A stretch of DNA of 42,708 nucleotides from Limimaricola sp041580155 (GCA_041580155.1 JBFGEI010000002.1:1-42708); one strand, 5' to 3'. Counted from the first letter of the stretch, positions 32,588 through 41,735 are shown. The notes: generated by a model from the sequence alone, not told the origin. Numbers and translations: made by a program.

Positions 32588-33543
32588 CCCTTCATTCGCA
32601 AAGCGACCTGCAGCACGACGCGCGCTACGTCTACCAAGCCTACGGGCTTCGGATTCTGTCCGACGTGGCGTTGCCCGAGATGGGATCCGGCGATGCCGCG
32701 ACCGCCGAGGCGCTGCCCGAGCTGCGGATTCGCCGCCGGCCCGTCGCCGCGCCGACCGATCGCCGCCCCGGCACCGACTTCCGCTTCGGCGCTGATGGCA
32801 CCGGGTTGTGGTGGGACACGGTCGGCGGCTTCTGGGTCAGCCCGACTGGCGATATCGACACCGATCCGGCCGATGGCGTCGACGACGACCTGCTGGCCTT
32901 TCCGCTGCTCGGGCCGGTGCTGGCGCTGGCATTGCACGCGCGCGGGACATTCTTGTTGCACGCCAGCGCGGTCGCCCTGAAATCGGGTCCCGGCGTGGTG
33001 TTGATGGGTGACAAGGGCGCCGGGAAATCGACCACCGCCACGGCGCTTCTCGAGGCAGGCCACAAGCTGATCGCGGATGACATCGTCGCCTTCGCCGACG
33101 GTGCTTTGCCGCGGCTGATCCCGGCGTTTCCGCAGGTCAAGCTGTCGACCGAGGCGCTCGAGCGGCTGAATTTCGGCGACGCGACGGTCCGACCCGACGT
33201 GCACGAGGCGATCGACAAGCACCGGGTGATGATCCCCGAACGCTTCGCCGCCGCCCCTGCCCCGCTGTCGCGGCTCTATGTCCTGCAGCGCAGCACCGAC
33301 GCCCGCGCCCCGCGCGCCGAAACGGTGGCGCCGCAAGAGGCGCTTCCGCTGATCCTGCGGTTCGCCTACGTGCCGCGCTTCGGTCGCGAAGCGCTGCAGG
33401 GCGAAAGCGGCGCGCGGTATTTCAAGCAGGCTGTGGCGCTGGCCGAAACCGGATCCCTGCGCCGGCTGATCGTGCCCGCCGGGCTGGATCGTCTCGAGTC
33501 GCTGACCGATTTCATCTCCGAAGACGCCGCGGCCACGACATGA
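32584..33543 (+). CDS. HPr-kinase-like lasso peptide kinase
   Basis: A 319-residue protein with the C-terminal HprK/P core: LHASAVAL (H126), the P-loop GDKGAGKST (142-150) and IADDIVAF (D165-D166). Upstream of it is a variable N-terminal part (SDVALPEM and so on), as in lasso-cluster kinases. The homologue PadeK of the paeninodin cluster phosphorylates the side chain of the C-terminal Ser of the precursor; the precursor here also ends in Ser. No HPr gene is near, and the gene is locked between C and D by ATGA overlaps, so a peptide-tailoring role is far more likely than sugar regulation. Confidence 0.88.
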   Translation: MTLHSQSDLQHDARYVYQAYGLRILSDVALPEMGSGDAATAEALPELRIRRRPVAAPTDRRPGTDFRFGADGTGLWWDTVGGFWVSPTGDIDTDPADGVDDDLLAFPLLGPVLALALHARGTFLLHASAVALKSGPGVVLMGDKGAGKSTTATALLEAGHKLIADDIVAFADGALPRLIPAFPQVKLSTEALERLNFGDATVRPDVHEAIDKHRVMIPERFAAAPAPLSRLYVLQRSTDARAPRAETVAPQEALPLILRFAYVPRFGREALQGESGARYFKQAVALAETGSLRRLIVPAGLDRLESLTDFISEDAAATT

Positions 33544-35441
33544 CCGACGCCGCCGACGACTCAGCCCGAGCGGCTGGCGCGCACCGTCCCGATGCCACCG
33601 TCACCGCGGCGCCCGAGGGCATGCGCGGCGCGCTGTGGCTGCTGCGCGACATGCGGCGCGCCACCGGCACCCGGTTGTGGTGGGCGCTTGGGTTCCTGGT
33701 GCTGGGCAGCCTCAGCGAAGGCTTGTCCGTGGTGATGCTGCTGCCGATCCTGCAGCTGGCCAACGCCGACTCGGGCAGCGCCGCGCTCGATCTCGCGGGG
33801 CGCAGCATCGCCGGGCTGCCGCTGCCGCAGGTCTCGCTCGGGCTCGAGGCGCTGCTTGCCGCGCTGGTCGTTCTCGTAATCCTGCAAGCCTTGTTCAACA
33901 GGGCCAAGGCCGTCTACCTGTCCGACGTGTTGCAGGACTTCAGCATCTCGACCCGCGCCGGGTTGTTCGACAGCATCGCCCGGGCACGCTGGGATGCGCT
34001 GGTGCGCCTGCCGCGGGCCGATCTCGAACAGGCGCTTACCGGCGAAATCGAACGGATCCAGCTGGCGTCGTTCATGACCTTGGGGATCGTCCAGACGCTG
34101 ATCGGCACGCTGATCTACCTCGGCATCTCGATGGCGTTGTCCGGGCCGATGACGCTGTTCGCGCTTGGCTTCGGCATCCTTGCCCTGGCGCTGATGCGGC
34201 CGTTCCGCCGGATGTCGGCCGAATTCGGCAACCGGATCCAGCACAGCCGCGGCCAGCAGTTCCGCATCGTCTCCGAATTCCTGTCCGGGCTGCGGACCGC
34301 CCGCAGCATGAACGCCGAGCCGCAGCACGTCGCGGCATTCAACGGCGCGCTCAACCGGATGAAGGGCGACGCAGGCATGCACGCGCGCCAGTCCTCGATC
34401 GGCAGCGGGCTGTTTTCGGTCGCGATGACGCTGGGTGCGACGCTGTTCGTCTGGTTCTCGCTGCGAGTGGCGCAGATGCCGATCACCGAGGTGATCGTGC
34501 TGCTGCTGATCCTGATGCGGCTGTCGCCGCGGGTGATGGCCCTGCAGTCGCAGGCGCAGCAGCTGCTGATCGACTTGCCAGCCTGCCGCAGGCTGGCCGA
34601 ACTGCGCCAGCGGCTCGATGCGCGCAGCGAGGACAGCGCCGCCTTCGCCGCAGAACCGATCGCGGCGCCGCGCCGGTCGCTGCAACTCGACAAGGTCACC
34701 TATCGCTACCCCTACGAGGCCGCCGACGGGACGGAAACGGCGGACGCCTCGGGCCGGGCGGCGCTCGATGACTGCGACATCACAATCGAGATCGGCAAGG
34801 TCACGGCGATCATCGGCCCCTCCGGCTCCGGCAAGAGCACGCTGGCCGACATTCTGCTCGGGCTGATCCGGCCGCATGACGGCGAGTTTCGGGTCGACGG
34901 TGCCGCGCTCAGCACGGCGCAGCTGCGCGGCTGGCGCGAACACCTTGCCTATGTGCCGCAGGATCCGGTGCTGATGCATGACACGATCCGCGCCAATCTG
35001 CTGGCCGGGGCGGCACATGCGACCGATGCCGACATCCAGCTGGCGCTGACCCGCGCCGCCGCGGCCGAGTTCGTGGCCCGGCTGCCCCGCGGACTCGACA
35101 CCACGGTCGGCGACCGCGGGGCGCTGCTCTCGGGCGGCGAACGCCAGCGGCTGGCGCTGGCGCGGGCGTTCCTGCGCCAACCCCGGGTGTTGATTCTGGA
35201 CGAGGCGACCAGCGCGCTCGATTGGCAGAGCCAGACCCAGATCGCCAAATCGCTGGCCGAGCTGCCCGAGGATGTCACCGTGGTGATGATCGCGCATCGG
35301 CCATCGCTGGTGCGCTACGCCGACATGGTCTACGCGATGGATCATGGCCGGGTCAGCGAGACCGGGTCGCCGGATCTCCTGCTGACCGATCCGCAAAGCC
35401 ACCTGTCGCAGATGATGGCGAGCGAGACCCACGCCATCTGA
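33540..35441 (+). CDS. Lasso peptide ABC exporter D
   Basis: A 633-residue ABC half-transporter: six membrane helices (residues about 40-340), then the nucleotide-binding domain with Walker A GPSGSGKST (about 427-435), signature LSGGERQRLALARAF and Walker B VLILDEATSALD. There is no C39 peptidase domain, as the leader is removed by B2. It exports the mature lasso peptide and protects the producer. It is the last gene of the operon and overlaps the kinase gene by four bases. No lasso isopeptidase or TonB receptor gene is present, consistent with an exported rather than a re-imported and degraded peptide. Confidence 0.9.
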   Translation: MTDAADDSARAAGAHRPDATVTAAPEGMRGALWLLRDMRRATGTRLWWALGFLVLGSLSEGLSVVMLLPILQLANADSGSAALDLAGRSIAGLPLPQVSLGLEALLAALVVLVILQALFNRAKAVYLSDVLQDFSISTRAGLFDSIARARWDALVRLPRADLEQALTGEIERIQLASFMTLGIVQTLIGTLIYLGISMALSGPMTLFALGFGILALALMRPFRRMSAEFGNRIQHSRGQQFRIVSEFLSGLRTARSMNAEPQHVAAFNGALNRMKGDAGMHARQSSIGSGLFSVAMTLGATLFVWFSLRVAQMPITEVIVLLLILMRLSPRVMALQSQAQQLLIDLPACRRLAELRQRLDARSEDSAAFAAEPIAAPRRSLQLDKVTYRYPYEAADGTETADASGRAALDDCDITIEIGKVTAIIGPSGSGKSTLADILLGLIRPHDGEFRVDGAALSTAQLRGWREHLAYVPQDPVLMHDTIRANLLAGAAHATDADIQLALTRAAAAEFVARLPRGLDTTVGDRGALLSGGERQRLALARAFLRQPRVLILDEATSALDWQSQTQIAKSLAELPEDVTVVMIAHRPSLVRYADMVYAMDHGRVSETGSPDLLLTDPQSHLSQMMASETHAI

Positions 35442-35462
35442 GGCATCGGCCGGCGCGCGCCG

Positions 35463-35726
35463 CTACTTGGCACGCTTGGCGATCAGGGGCAATCGGCAGA
35501 TCTTGTTGCCCGATTTTCTTGCGCGCGCCAGCCGGGCCGACTGGCTGCGCCGCCGCGCCTGTCGCGCGAGCAGCGCTACGAGCGCCAAGTAGAGTAGCTG
35601 TGCCACCCACATCGTGCCAAAGACCAGCAGCCCGATCCCGATCAGCGACTGACCGCTCGCGGCGGCGATGACGCCGACCGATACGGCTGCGGCCAGCATT
35701 CCGATCAGGAACAGGGACAGCTTCAT
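35463..35726 (-). CDS. ExoX/SyrA-like small membrane protein (exopolysaccharide regulator candidate)
   Basis: An 87-residue protein with two hydrophobic helices (about residues 2-24 and 29-52) and a strongly basic tail (RQARRRSQSARLARARKSG). The opening MKLSLFLIGML, the QS in the turn and the late aromatic in the second helix follow the layout of the ExoX/PsiA/SyrA family, small inner-membrane proteins that modulate ExoY activity after translation. The match is by pattern only. GGTGGG precedes the ATG (35724-35726). It lies on the minus strand, 130 bases after exoP, and converges on the lasso exporter gene (21 bases between stops). Confidence 0.5.
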   Translation of the reverse strand: MKLSLFLIGMLAAAVSVGVIAAASGQSLIGIGLLVFGTMWVAQLLYLALVALLARQARRRSQSARLARARKSGNKICRLPLIAKRAK

Positions 35727-35834
35727 GGCGGCCCACCCGCTACAATGTCGGCCAAAAAGACCGACTGGTTCAGCAACACTATGATGCCACAACCATTAAG
35801 AGAAGGTAGCGAACCGGTGGCGTCCGGGCGTTGC

Positions 35835-35871
35835 GGCGGGAAGCCGCTTGTCGGCGTCAGGTCTTCCCGCC
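35835..35871 (-). terminator. Inverted repeat at the exoP stop codon
   Basis: GGCGGGAAG (35835-35843) pairs with CTTCCCGCC (35863-35871) over a 19-base loop; the second arm lies in the last exoP codons. It might end the exoL-A-M-P transcript, but there is no T run on the minus strand. Confidence 0.3.
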
Positions 35872-38265
35872 CAGATACTGCCCATACTCCCGGAAGTAGC
35901 TCTCTCCGCCCGATACCGGCACGTAGCGTTGCAATGCATCCATATCGACCTTGTTCAGCACCATGCCCAAAAGCCGGTCGGTCAAGGCCGGTTCGTGCGA
36001 GAGAGTATCCCTGAGCAGCTGACGCGGCGTCTGCCCCCATTCGGCTACCATCAGCGTCTGGTCGATCATCGGCATCACAACGCGCGCATCGACCACCGGG
36101 CCAAGCGGCGCCAGGTCGACGATCACCGTGGTGTAGACGCTGCGCGCCTCGTTGATCAGCGCGCGCAGCCCCGGCGTCGCCAGCATCTCGCCGCTGTAGG
36201 TGGCAAGCTTCGGCGCCTCGCAGCCCAGAACGTCGACCTGGGTGCCGCGAATCCGGTGCAGGTTGAGCCCCCAGTCGGCGCGGCCCATCACCGAGGCGGT
36301 GACGCCGGACCGACCGGTCAGGCCCAGGCGGCGGCTCAGGCCCGGGTTGCGCGGATCGAGGTCGATCAGCAGCACCTGCTCGCCGGTGGCGGCGAACACC
36401 CCGGCAAGTTCGAGCGCGACGCGGGTCTTGCCCTCGCCCGGCCGAATCGAGGTCACGCCCAGCACCCGGTGCTGGGTGCCGCCGGCGGCGATGTCCGACG
36501 CGAGCCGGACCGAGCGCAGCGCCTCGGCGAAATGCGACCGCGGATGCGCCAGAGCGTGCAGCCCCACGCGCAGCTCGCGCGCCGCCGCGACCGCGGATTG
36601 CTCGACCGCCGAACCGCCGGACTTCTGGGTCTTGCGCACCGCGCCAGACGCCGGGCCCCACTCTTCGACCAGACCGGTCGCGGTGTCGTCGATCCGAGGC
36701 AGGTAGCCGAGGAACTGCTGGTGCAGGCCGTTCTGCACCTCTTCCGCGGTGCGCACGAAGCGGTCCCGCCATTCGCGGCGGATGCCATGCACCACGCCGA
36801 ACAGCCCGCCGACCACCATCATCAGGATCAGCACCCGGCTGCCGCGCGGCGCGAAGGGCGACTGCGGCACGTCCGCCTGCGACAGGATCCGCACGTTGGA
36901 GATCGGGAAGTCCTTCTGCTGGTCGATCTCCTGAAACCGGCCAAGCATGGTTTCGTACAGCGTCGACAATGTCAGCGCCCGCGATTCGAGCGCGCGAAGC
37001 TGGATCTGCGCCGCCCCCGCCTCGTCGTTCGTGGCGACCGCCTGGCCGAGGCTCTCGCGCAGCGCGGTCTCGCGCGCCTCGGCGATCTCGAGCTCGCCGC
37101 GCGCCTGTTCGGCAGCCCGCTGGAATGCCGCGTAGAGCACGTCGGCCTGGTCGGCGATCTGCTGCCGCAGCACCACCGCCTGCTGGTGATCGGCGCCGAA
37201 ATCCGTTTCGATCTGGCGCAGCCGCACCACCAGCGCCGACAGCGCTTCCTGCATCGTGGCCAGCCTGGTGTCGCCGGGCAGGCTGTAGCTTGCGGCGCGG
37301 TTTTCGGTCAGCGCCTCGGGGCCAAGCTCGAGAAGTCCGGTATAGGTCTGGACCAGGGCGCGAGCCCGCGCCGCCTCGGTGATCGCGGTCGACAGATCGC
37401 TGTTGAGTTGCGAGACGTTGTCTTCGCTCATCAGCGCGCCGCGCGACGCGACAAGACCGTTCTCGGCGCGGAACCGCTCCGCGGCCATGGCGGCGGTTTC
37501 GGCCTGGCCCTGAAGTTCGGTCAGCCGCTGCTGCAGCCATTCGGTCGTCCGGGCGGTGGTCTCGAAGTTGGCGTTCAGCAGGTCGGCGGCATAGGCATCG
37601 GCATAGGCGTTGACCACCGCGGCGGCGATCGCCGGATCATGCGACGCGAAGCCCAGAACGAAGACGTTGCTGCGACCGACCCGGTAGACCTGGACCTGCT
37701 GCTGCAGGCTGCGCGCCACCGCCTGGCGCCGGGCCTCGTCGATCTGCCGTTCGGTCGGCGGTGCCGCCGCCGGCTCGGCGGTCTCGACCGGCTCGGCGCG
37801 CAGCATCCGCAGCGCGACGATCGGCGCCCGGAGGATGCCGACGCCGGTCCCGATCAGCTTGGACAGACCCGACGACGGGGTGTTGAGGTAGCTTTCGTTG
37901 TTGTGCAGATCGAGCGCGTCGGTGACGAGCAGCGCGATCTGCCGCGACCGGATCACCTGCTGCGCGCTTTCCAGCGCGTTCTCCGACACCGAGCCGCCGT
38001 CGAGCGTCGACACGTCCTCGATCGTCCGATTGACCTTTCCGGCCAGCAGGACCGAGGTTTCGGCGCGGAACTGCTTTGGCGTGGTCGCCAGGTAGGCGAC
38101 ACCGGCGAGGATGCCGATCACCACCCAGATCCCGACGGTCCAGCGCTGCCGCCGGACCGCTGCCAGCACCCGGCTCAGGTCGATGGTGCCGCCTTCGCCG
38201 CCACGGGTCGGCTCGAGTTCGATCCGGTTGTCGTTGTCGCGGAACCGCATACCGATTTTCGTCAC
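35857..38265 (-). CDS. exoP: Polysaccharide co-polymerase with tyrosine autokinase domain (ExoP-like)
   Basis: An 802-residue protein. The Wzz domain starts near residue 25, with the first helix VGIWVVIGILAGVAYLATTP and a second near 500-525 after the proline-rich PQSPFAPRGSRVLILMM. Between them is a periplasmic coiled coil of about 350 residues. The cytoplasmic BY-kinase domain has Walker A IRPGEGKT (about 606-613), Walker A' LLIDLDPRNPGLSRRLGL and a Tyr-containing tail (RYVP, SYFREYGQYLGG). It sets polymer length through tyrosine phosphorylation. GTG start overlaps the stop of the upstream glycosyltransferase (GTGA). No cognate low-molecular-weight tyrosine phosphatase is in the window. Confidence 0.9.
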   Translation of the reverse strand: MTKIGMRFRDNDNRIELEPTRGGEGGTIDLSRVLAAVRRQRWTVGIWVVIGILAGVAYLATTPKQFRAETSVLLAGKVNRTIEDVSTLDGGSVSENALESAQQVIRSRQIALLVTDALDLHNNESYLNTPSSGLSKLIGTGVGILRAPIVALRMLRAEPVETAEPAAAPPTERQIDEARRQAVARSLQQQVQVYRVGRSNVFVLGFASHDPAIAAAVVNAYADAYAADLLNANFETTARTTEWLQQRLTELQGQAETAAMAAERFRAENGLVASRGALMSEDNVSQLNSDLSTAITEAARARALVQTYTGLLELGPEALTENRAASYSLPGDTRLATMQEALSALVVRLRQIETDFGADHQQAVVLRQQIADQADVLYAAFQRAAEQARGELEIAEARETALRESLGQAVATNDEAGAAQIQLRALESRALTLSTLYETMLGRFQEIDQQKDFPISNVRILSQADVPQSPFAPRGSRVLILMMVVGGLFGVVHGIRREWRDRFVRTAEEVQNGLHQQFLGYLPRIDDTATGLVEEWGPASGAVRKTQKSGGSAVEQSAVAAARELRVGLHALAHPRSHFAEALRSVRLASDIAAGGTQHRVLGVTSIRPGEGKTRVALELAGVFAATGEQVLLIDLDPRNPGLSRRLGLTGRSGVTASVMGRADWGLNLHRIRGTQVDVLGCEAPKLATYSGEMLATPGLRALINEARSVYTTVIVDLAPLGPVVDARVVMPMIDQTLMVAEWGQTPRQLLRDTLSHEPALTDRLLGMVLNKVDMDALQRYVPVSGGESYFREYGQYLGGKT

Positions 38266-39236
38266 GTCTTGCTCCCGGCCGGGCTTGTGTCGTCACGGCT
38301 GGAACGCCGCGCGTCGTCCGATCGACCATAAAGGATGAGGGGCCGGAGTCCCAGAAGACCGCTGACCGTGCCCAGATGTAGCGCGCCCCGCATGAGGGCA
38401 AGGTTTCGCCGGTCGGTGACCGGCAATCTCAGCAGCGCCAGGCCCGCACAGGCCGACACCTTCAGCCCGGCGATCGCCGCCTGGCGCGCCCGGGTCGGAC
38501 CCGACGCGCCGACCGAGATCAGGCTGGCGTGGGTCTGCCCCATGCGGAACCGGCGCCGCAACAGCCAGGCAAGTCGGGCCCGGTCCGCCGGCACGTCTTC
38601 GCTCAGCACCGCGTCGGGGGCGCAGACGATCCGCGCGCCCTGATCCATTGCCGCCTTGAAATAGGCGGTGTCCTCGCCGCCGCTGCGTCCGCGGCCCAGG
38701 TCGAAGCGGCGCCCGGCGAAGGCCGGCGCCGACAGGTCGAGCAGCACGTTGCAGGTATAGCCCGACCGGGCGTGGCCGGCGGCGTCGAGCTCGGGGCGGG
38801 TGTCGTGCACCTTGCTCTTGCGCATCCAGCCCGGCGCCTCCGGCGCGTAGGCCGCCGCGACCGGTCCCAGAACCGCCTCGGCGCCGCCCTGCTCGATCCG
38901 CCGCAACAGCCCGGCCAGCCAGTCCGGCGCCGCGCGTTCGTCGTCGTCGATGAATGCCAGCATCTCGATCCCGGCAGCGGCGACCGCGTTGAGAACGCCG
39001 TTGCGCGCCACCGAGATGTTGCGGGCCGGGCAATGCAGGTAGACCAGTTCGGTGTCGAACCGCTGCGCCGCTTCGGCCACCAGACCGGCGGCGCTCGGCG
39101 TCTCGTCGTTGTCGGCGACGAAGATCGTCACCCGGGTTCCGGCGGGCAGCACCTGCCGTTCCAGCGACTCGAGCGTCTCGATGAGCTGCGGCCGGCGGAA
39201 GCTGCAGACGCCGATCGCGATGCGGTTGCGGCTCAT
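38262..39236 (-). CDS. exoM: Family 2 glycosyltransferase, ExoM-like
   Basis: A 324-residue GT-A enzyme: IAIGVCSFRRPQLIETLESL at the N-terminus, ADNDE, ARNISVARNGVLN and the DxD-type metal motif DDDE (about residue 97) as FIDDDERAAPDWL. A distinctive GRGRSGGEDTAYF block follows near 195, and a hydrophobic C-terminal part near 265-300. ExoM adds glucose in the growing succinoglycan unit. Position between exoA and exoP keeps the order found in Sinorhizobium. Start and stop both overlap neighbours by four bases. Confidence 0.82.
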   Translation of the reverse strand: MSRNRIAIGVCSFRRPQLIETLESLERQVLPAGTRVTIFVADNDETPSAAGLVAEAAQRFDTELVYLHCPARNISVARNGVLNAVAAAGIEMLAFIDDDERAAPDWLAGLLRRIEQGGAEAVLGPVAAAYAPEAPGWMRKSKVHDTRPELDAAGHARSGYTCNVLLDLSAPAFAGRRFDLGRGRSGGEDTAYFKAAMDQGARIVCAPDAVLSEDVPADRARLAWLLRRRFRMGQTHASLISVGASGPTRARQAAIAGLKVSACAGLALLRLPVTDRRNLALMRGALHLGTVSGLLGLRPLILYGRSDDARRSSRDDTSPAGSKT

Positions 39237-40225
39237 ACCGTGCCTCCCCGGCGCAGTCGGCCGATCATCTCGCGCCAGAACCCGGTCGACCAGGCCGCGT
39301 GCATGGTGCCGGCGGCCAGCCCCGAGACCAACCCGCGCGGATCGCCCAGGCCCCAGGCGATGGCGGCGCCGGCGACGGCGCAGCCGGCGATCCAGAGCAG
39401 CAGCGGCACCGCGAAGGCCGGGTGCAAGGGCGCCAGCACCGCGAGCAGCATCAGCGGCGCCAGTGCTGCGACCACGAGCTGCCGGCCGCCCGGACGGCTG
39501 CGGTGCTTGAGAATGTTGCGGGCCCGGCCGCGACCGAAGTTGAAATACTGTCTCATCAGCGCGCCAAGGCTGCGCCGCGGGTAATAGGTCATCCGGGTCC
39601 GTCCGGTCAGCCAGATCCGGTGGCCCGCCGCGCGCAGCCGGTGATCGAGCTCGGCGTCCTCGTTGTGGCCGAAGTCGGTGTCATAGCCACCGACCGCCCG
39701 GAACGCCGACACCCGCATCAGCGCGTGATGCCCGTGATCGACGAACCGGCCCTTCGGCGCGACCCGATGCGCCGCGCCGCCATTGCCGAAGCGCGAGTTC
39801 TGCGCCGCCGCGATCGCCCGCTGCCAGACGCCCTCGCCCACCGCGTCCATGCCGACCACCACGCTGTCGGCGCCGGTCGCCCGCGCCTCCTGCAGCAGGA
39901 TGTCGGCAAAATCGGCCGGGTAGCCTGCATGCGCGTCGAGCCGGATCAGCCATTCGGCGGCGTCGCCCCGTTCGGCCACGGCGCGGTTGACCGCGGCGCT
40001 CTGAATCCGCTGCGGGTTCTGCAGCAGGGTGATCGCCGGGCAGCGGGCGGTCCGCTCGGCGACCAGCGCCGACGTCGCGTCGGTCGACCCGCCGTCGGCG
40101 ACCACCAGCGAGGCGCCACTGCGCTCGAGAAACGGCATCAGCCCGTCGAGCAGCCCGCCGATGTGCTCGGCCTCGTTCAGCGTCGGGATCACCACGAGGA
40201 TGCCGCCGGTCCGGTCTCCAGTCAT
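39233..40225 (-). CDS. exoA: Family 2 glycosyltransferase, ExoA-like
   Basis: A 330-residue membrane-associated GT2: ILVVIPTLNEAEHIGGLLDGL, VVADGGSTDATS, AVNRAV, then the acidic metal motif as RLDAHAGYP, and the characteristic FVDHGHHALMRVSAFRAVGGYD with GHNEDAELDHRLR. Two or three C-terminal helices (about 250-305) anchor it. This is the ExoA pattern, a beta-1,3-glucosyltransferase adding the second sugar of the succinoglycan repeat. Overlaps exoL and the ExoM-like gene by ATGA. Confidence 0.87.
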   Translation of the reverse strand: MTGDRTGGILVVIPTLNEAEHIGGLLDGLMPFLERSGASLVVADGGSTDATSALVAERTARCPAITLLQNPQRIQSAAVNRAVAERGDAAEWLIRLDAHAGYPADFADILLQEARATGADSVVVGMDAVGEGVWQRAIAAAQNSRFGNGGAAHRVAPKGRFVDHGHHALMRVSAFRAVGGYDTDFGHNEDAELDHRLRAAGHRIWLTGRTRMTYYPRRSLGALMRQYFNFGRGRARNILKHRSRPGGRQLVVAALAPLMLLAVLAPLHPAFAVPLLLWIAGCAVAGAAIAWGLGDPRGLVSGLAAGTMHAAWSTGFWREMIGRLRRGGTV

Positions 40226-41391
40226 TGCGCAGCCTTTGCAGTTTGCAGTGCCGCGACCAGCGCCCGGCAATCGTCCCGGGTCGCGATCCAGCGGCTTTCG
40301 GGGACGGCACGCACCGCCCGCTGATTGTCGATCACCGCGTCCGGGGTAAGCCCGGCCAGCGTGTCGGCCACCGCGTCCTGATCCGACGGCACCGTGATCC
40401 CGATGCCTTCGCGACCCAGCCATGCGGCGGTTTCGGTGCCGCGCAGCGCCACCGGCACCGCGCCGTGCAGGCAGCCCTCGTAAAGCCGGTTCGGCAGCAG
40501 CCAGTCGGAATTGGCGCCGGCATCGAACCGGTCGACCAGCCAAGCCAGGTGCACCGCACCGTAGATCTCGGGCAGATCCTCGGGGTTGCGGTAGGCGCCC
40601 TCGAAGCAAAGATCGGGGTTGGCCGCGACGGTGGCGTCGAAGGTCGGGATCGCGTCCCGCGCCGGCTTGCCGCGCAGCACCACGCGATAGCGGCCAGGCG
40701 CCGCCCGTGTCAGCCGGTCGAGGCACGCCAGCGACCAGGCGCAGCGCAGGATGCCGAACCAGCCGATCACCAGCGGCGGCGCTGCCGGCGCCGGCAGCGG
40801 CACCGGCGGCGCCTGGTCCAGCGCCAGGCACTTGTTCTCGACGATCCGGATCGGCGCCGGAGTCTGGCCATGCGGCACGAAATAGCCGCTGACGAAGGCG
40901 GGCGAAGAGGTAAGCAGCAACTGCGCATCGCGGCCCAGCCGGCGTTCGGCGGCGCGCAGCGCCCGCGGTCGCGCCCCGTCGCCAAGCATCATCCGGTGGA
41001 TGTCGAGCACCTCGTAGACCAGCGACGCCGCCGGCCAGATCCGGCGGGCCCGCGCCGCCAGCGCCAGCATCTCGAGATTGCGCGCCAGCACCACGTCGGG
41101 CGCGTCGATGCCACGCAACGCCGCAGCCAGCCCGACCGCAGCACGCAGCACCGCGCCGACCCGTTGCACCATCCGCGCATCGGCGGTGCGCGCCAAGACG
41201 ATCGCCGGGCCGGGCAGCGCGCCGCTGCGCCGCCGGAACCCGGCGACGGTCACCCGGGCGCCGCCGGCCTCGAGCATCGCGACCCGGCGCCAGATCGCGC
41301 TGTCGTCGAGATCATGCGCCAGGTAGAGCACTTTCGGTGCGGCACCGGCGACCGGCGTGCGATCCTGCGAAATCGGCTGCTGCCGGGTCAT
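40222..41391 (-). CDS. exoL: Glycosyltransferase, ExoL-like
   Basis: A 389-residue soluble GT-B-like enzyme. Typical ExoL features are VLYLAHDLDDSAIWRRVAML, GGARVTVAGFRR, ARNLEMLALA, LVYEVLDIHRMMLG and, in the C-terminal half, LPNRLYEGCLHGAVPVA for nucleotide-sugar binding. ExoL acts with ExoM and ExoA in building the glucose backbone. It is the first gene of the exoL-exoA-exoM-exoP operon; the promoter should lie in 41392-41735. Confidence 0.85.
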   Translation of the reverse strand: MTRQQPISQDRTPVAGAAPKVLYLAHDLDDSAIWRRVAMLEAGGARVTVAGFRRRSGALPGPAIVLARTADARMVQRVGAVLRAAVGLAAALRGIDAPDVVLARNLEMLALAARARRIWPAASLVYEVLDIHRMMLGDGARPRALRAAERRLGRDAQLLLTSSPAFVSGYFVPHGQTPAPIRIVENKCLALDQAPPVPLPAPAAPPLVIGWFGILRCAWSLACLDRLTRAAPGRYRVVLRGKPARDAIPTFDATVAANPDLCFEGAYRNPEDLPEIYGAVHLAWLVDRFDAGANSDWLLPNRLYEGCLHGAVPVALRGTETAAWLGREGIGITVPSDQDAVADTLAGLTPDAVIDNQRAVRAVPESRWIATRDDCRALVAALQTAKAAQ

Positions 41392-41735
41392 GTTCTGCGT
41401 CCTGTCGATTCGGTGGTCCGTCCGCGCCGCGGAGTCGATGCGACCGCGGCAAGGCTGGCGGTGACCTGAGCACTCATGAATACCTCATCGTGGTCGCAAC
41501 TAAGGCGTTCCAAAAGCACCAAGCCAGCGCCCGCGTCCCATGCCAGACACGGACGCGGCTGCAATTCCTTTGCAACGCGAACGACCAGCAGCTAACGGTC
41601 CAGCCGAAATATCTCAATGACTAATCATTCGGGCGGCAACTTGCCGAAAATTGGTCACGAACCGGTGCCAGGTCGAGATCGGAACGCCGCGCTCGGTTGT
41701 TGGTTGAAGTCGAAGAATTTCTTAGAACTGGTGTC
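41392..41735. promoter_or_regulatory. Divergent control region of exoL operon and phosphatase gene
   Basis: These 344 bases lie between exoL and the phosphatase start. The middle (about 41560-41640) is AT-richer (CGAAATATCTCAATGACTAA). No gene-like frame, clear promoter hexamers or CtrA box is seen. Confidence 0.45.

Noticed and set aside
32584..33543. HPr kinase/phosphorylase acting in carbon regulation
   Set aside because: The gene is translationally locked between the lasso cyclase and exporter genes, there is no HPr gene nearby, and the precursor ends in Ser as in known kinase-containing lasso clusters.
35848..38331. Plus-strand frame of 827 codons opposite exoP
   Set aside because: Antisense of a well-supported ExoP-like gene; composition is typical of a shadow frame and shows no domain.
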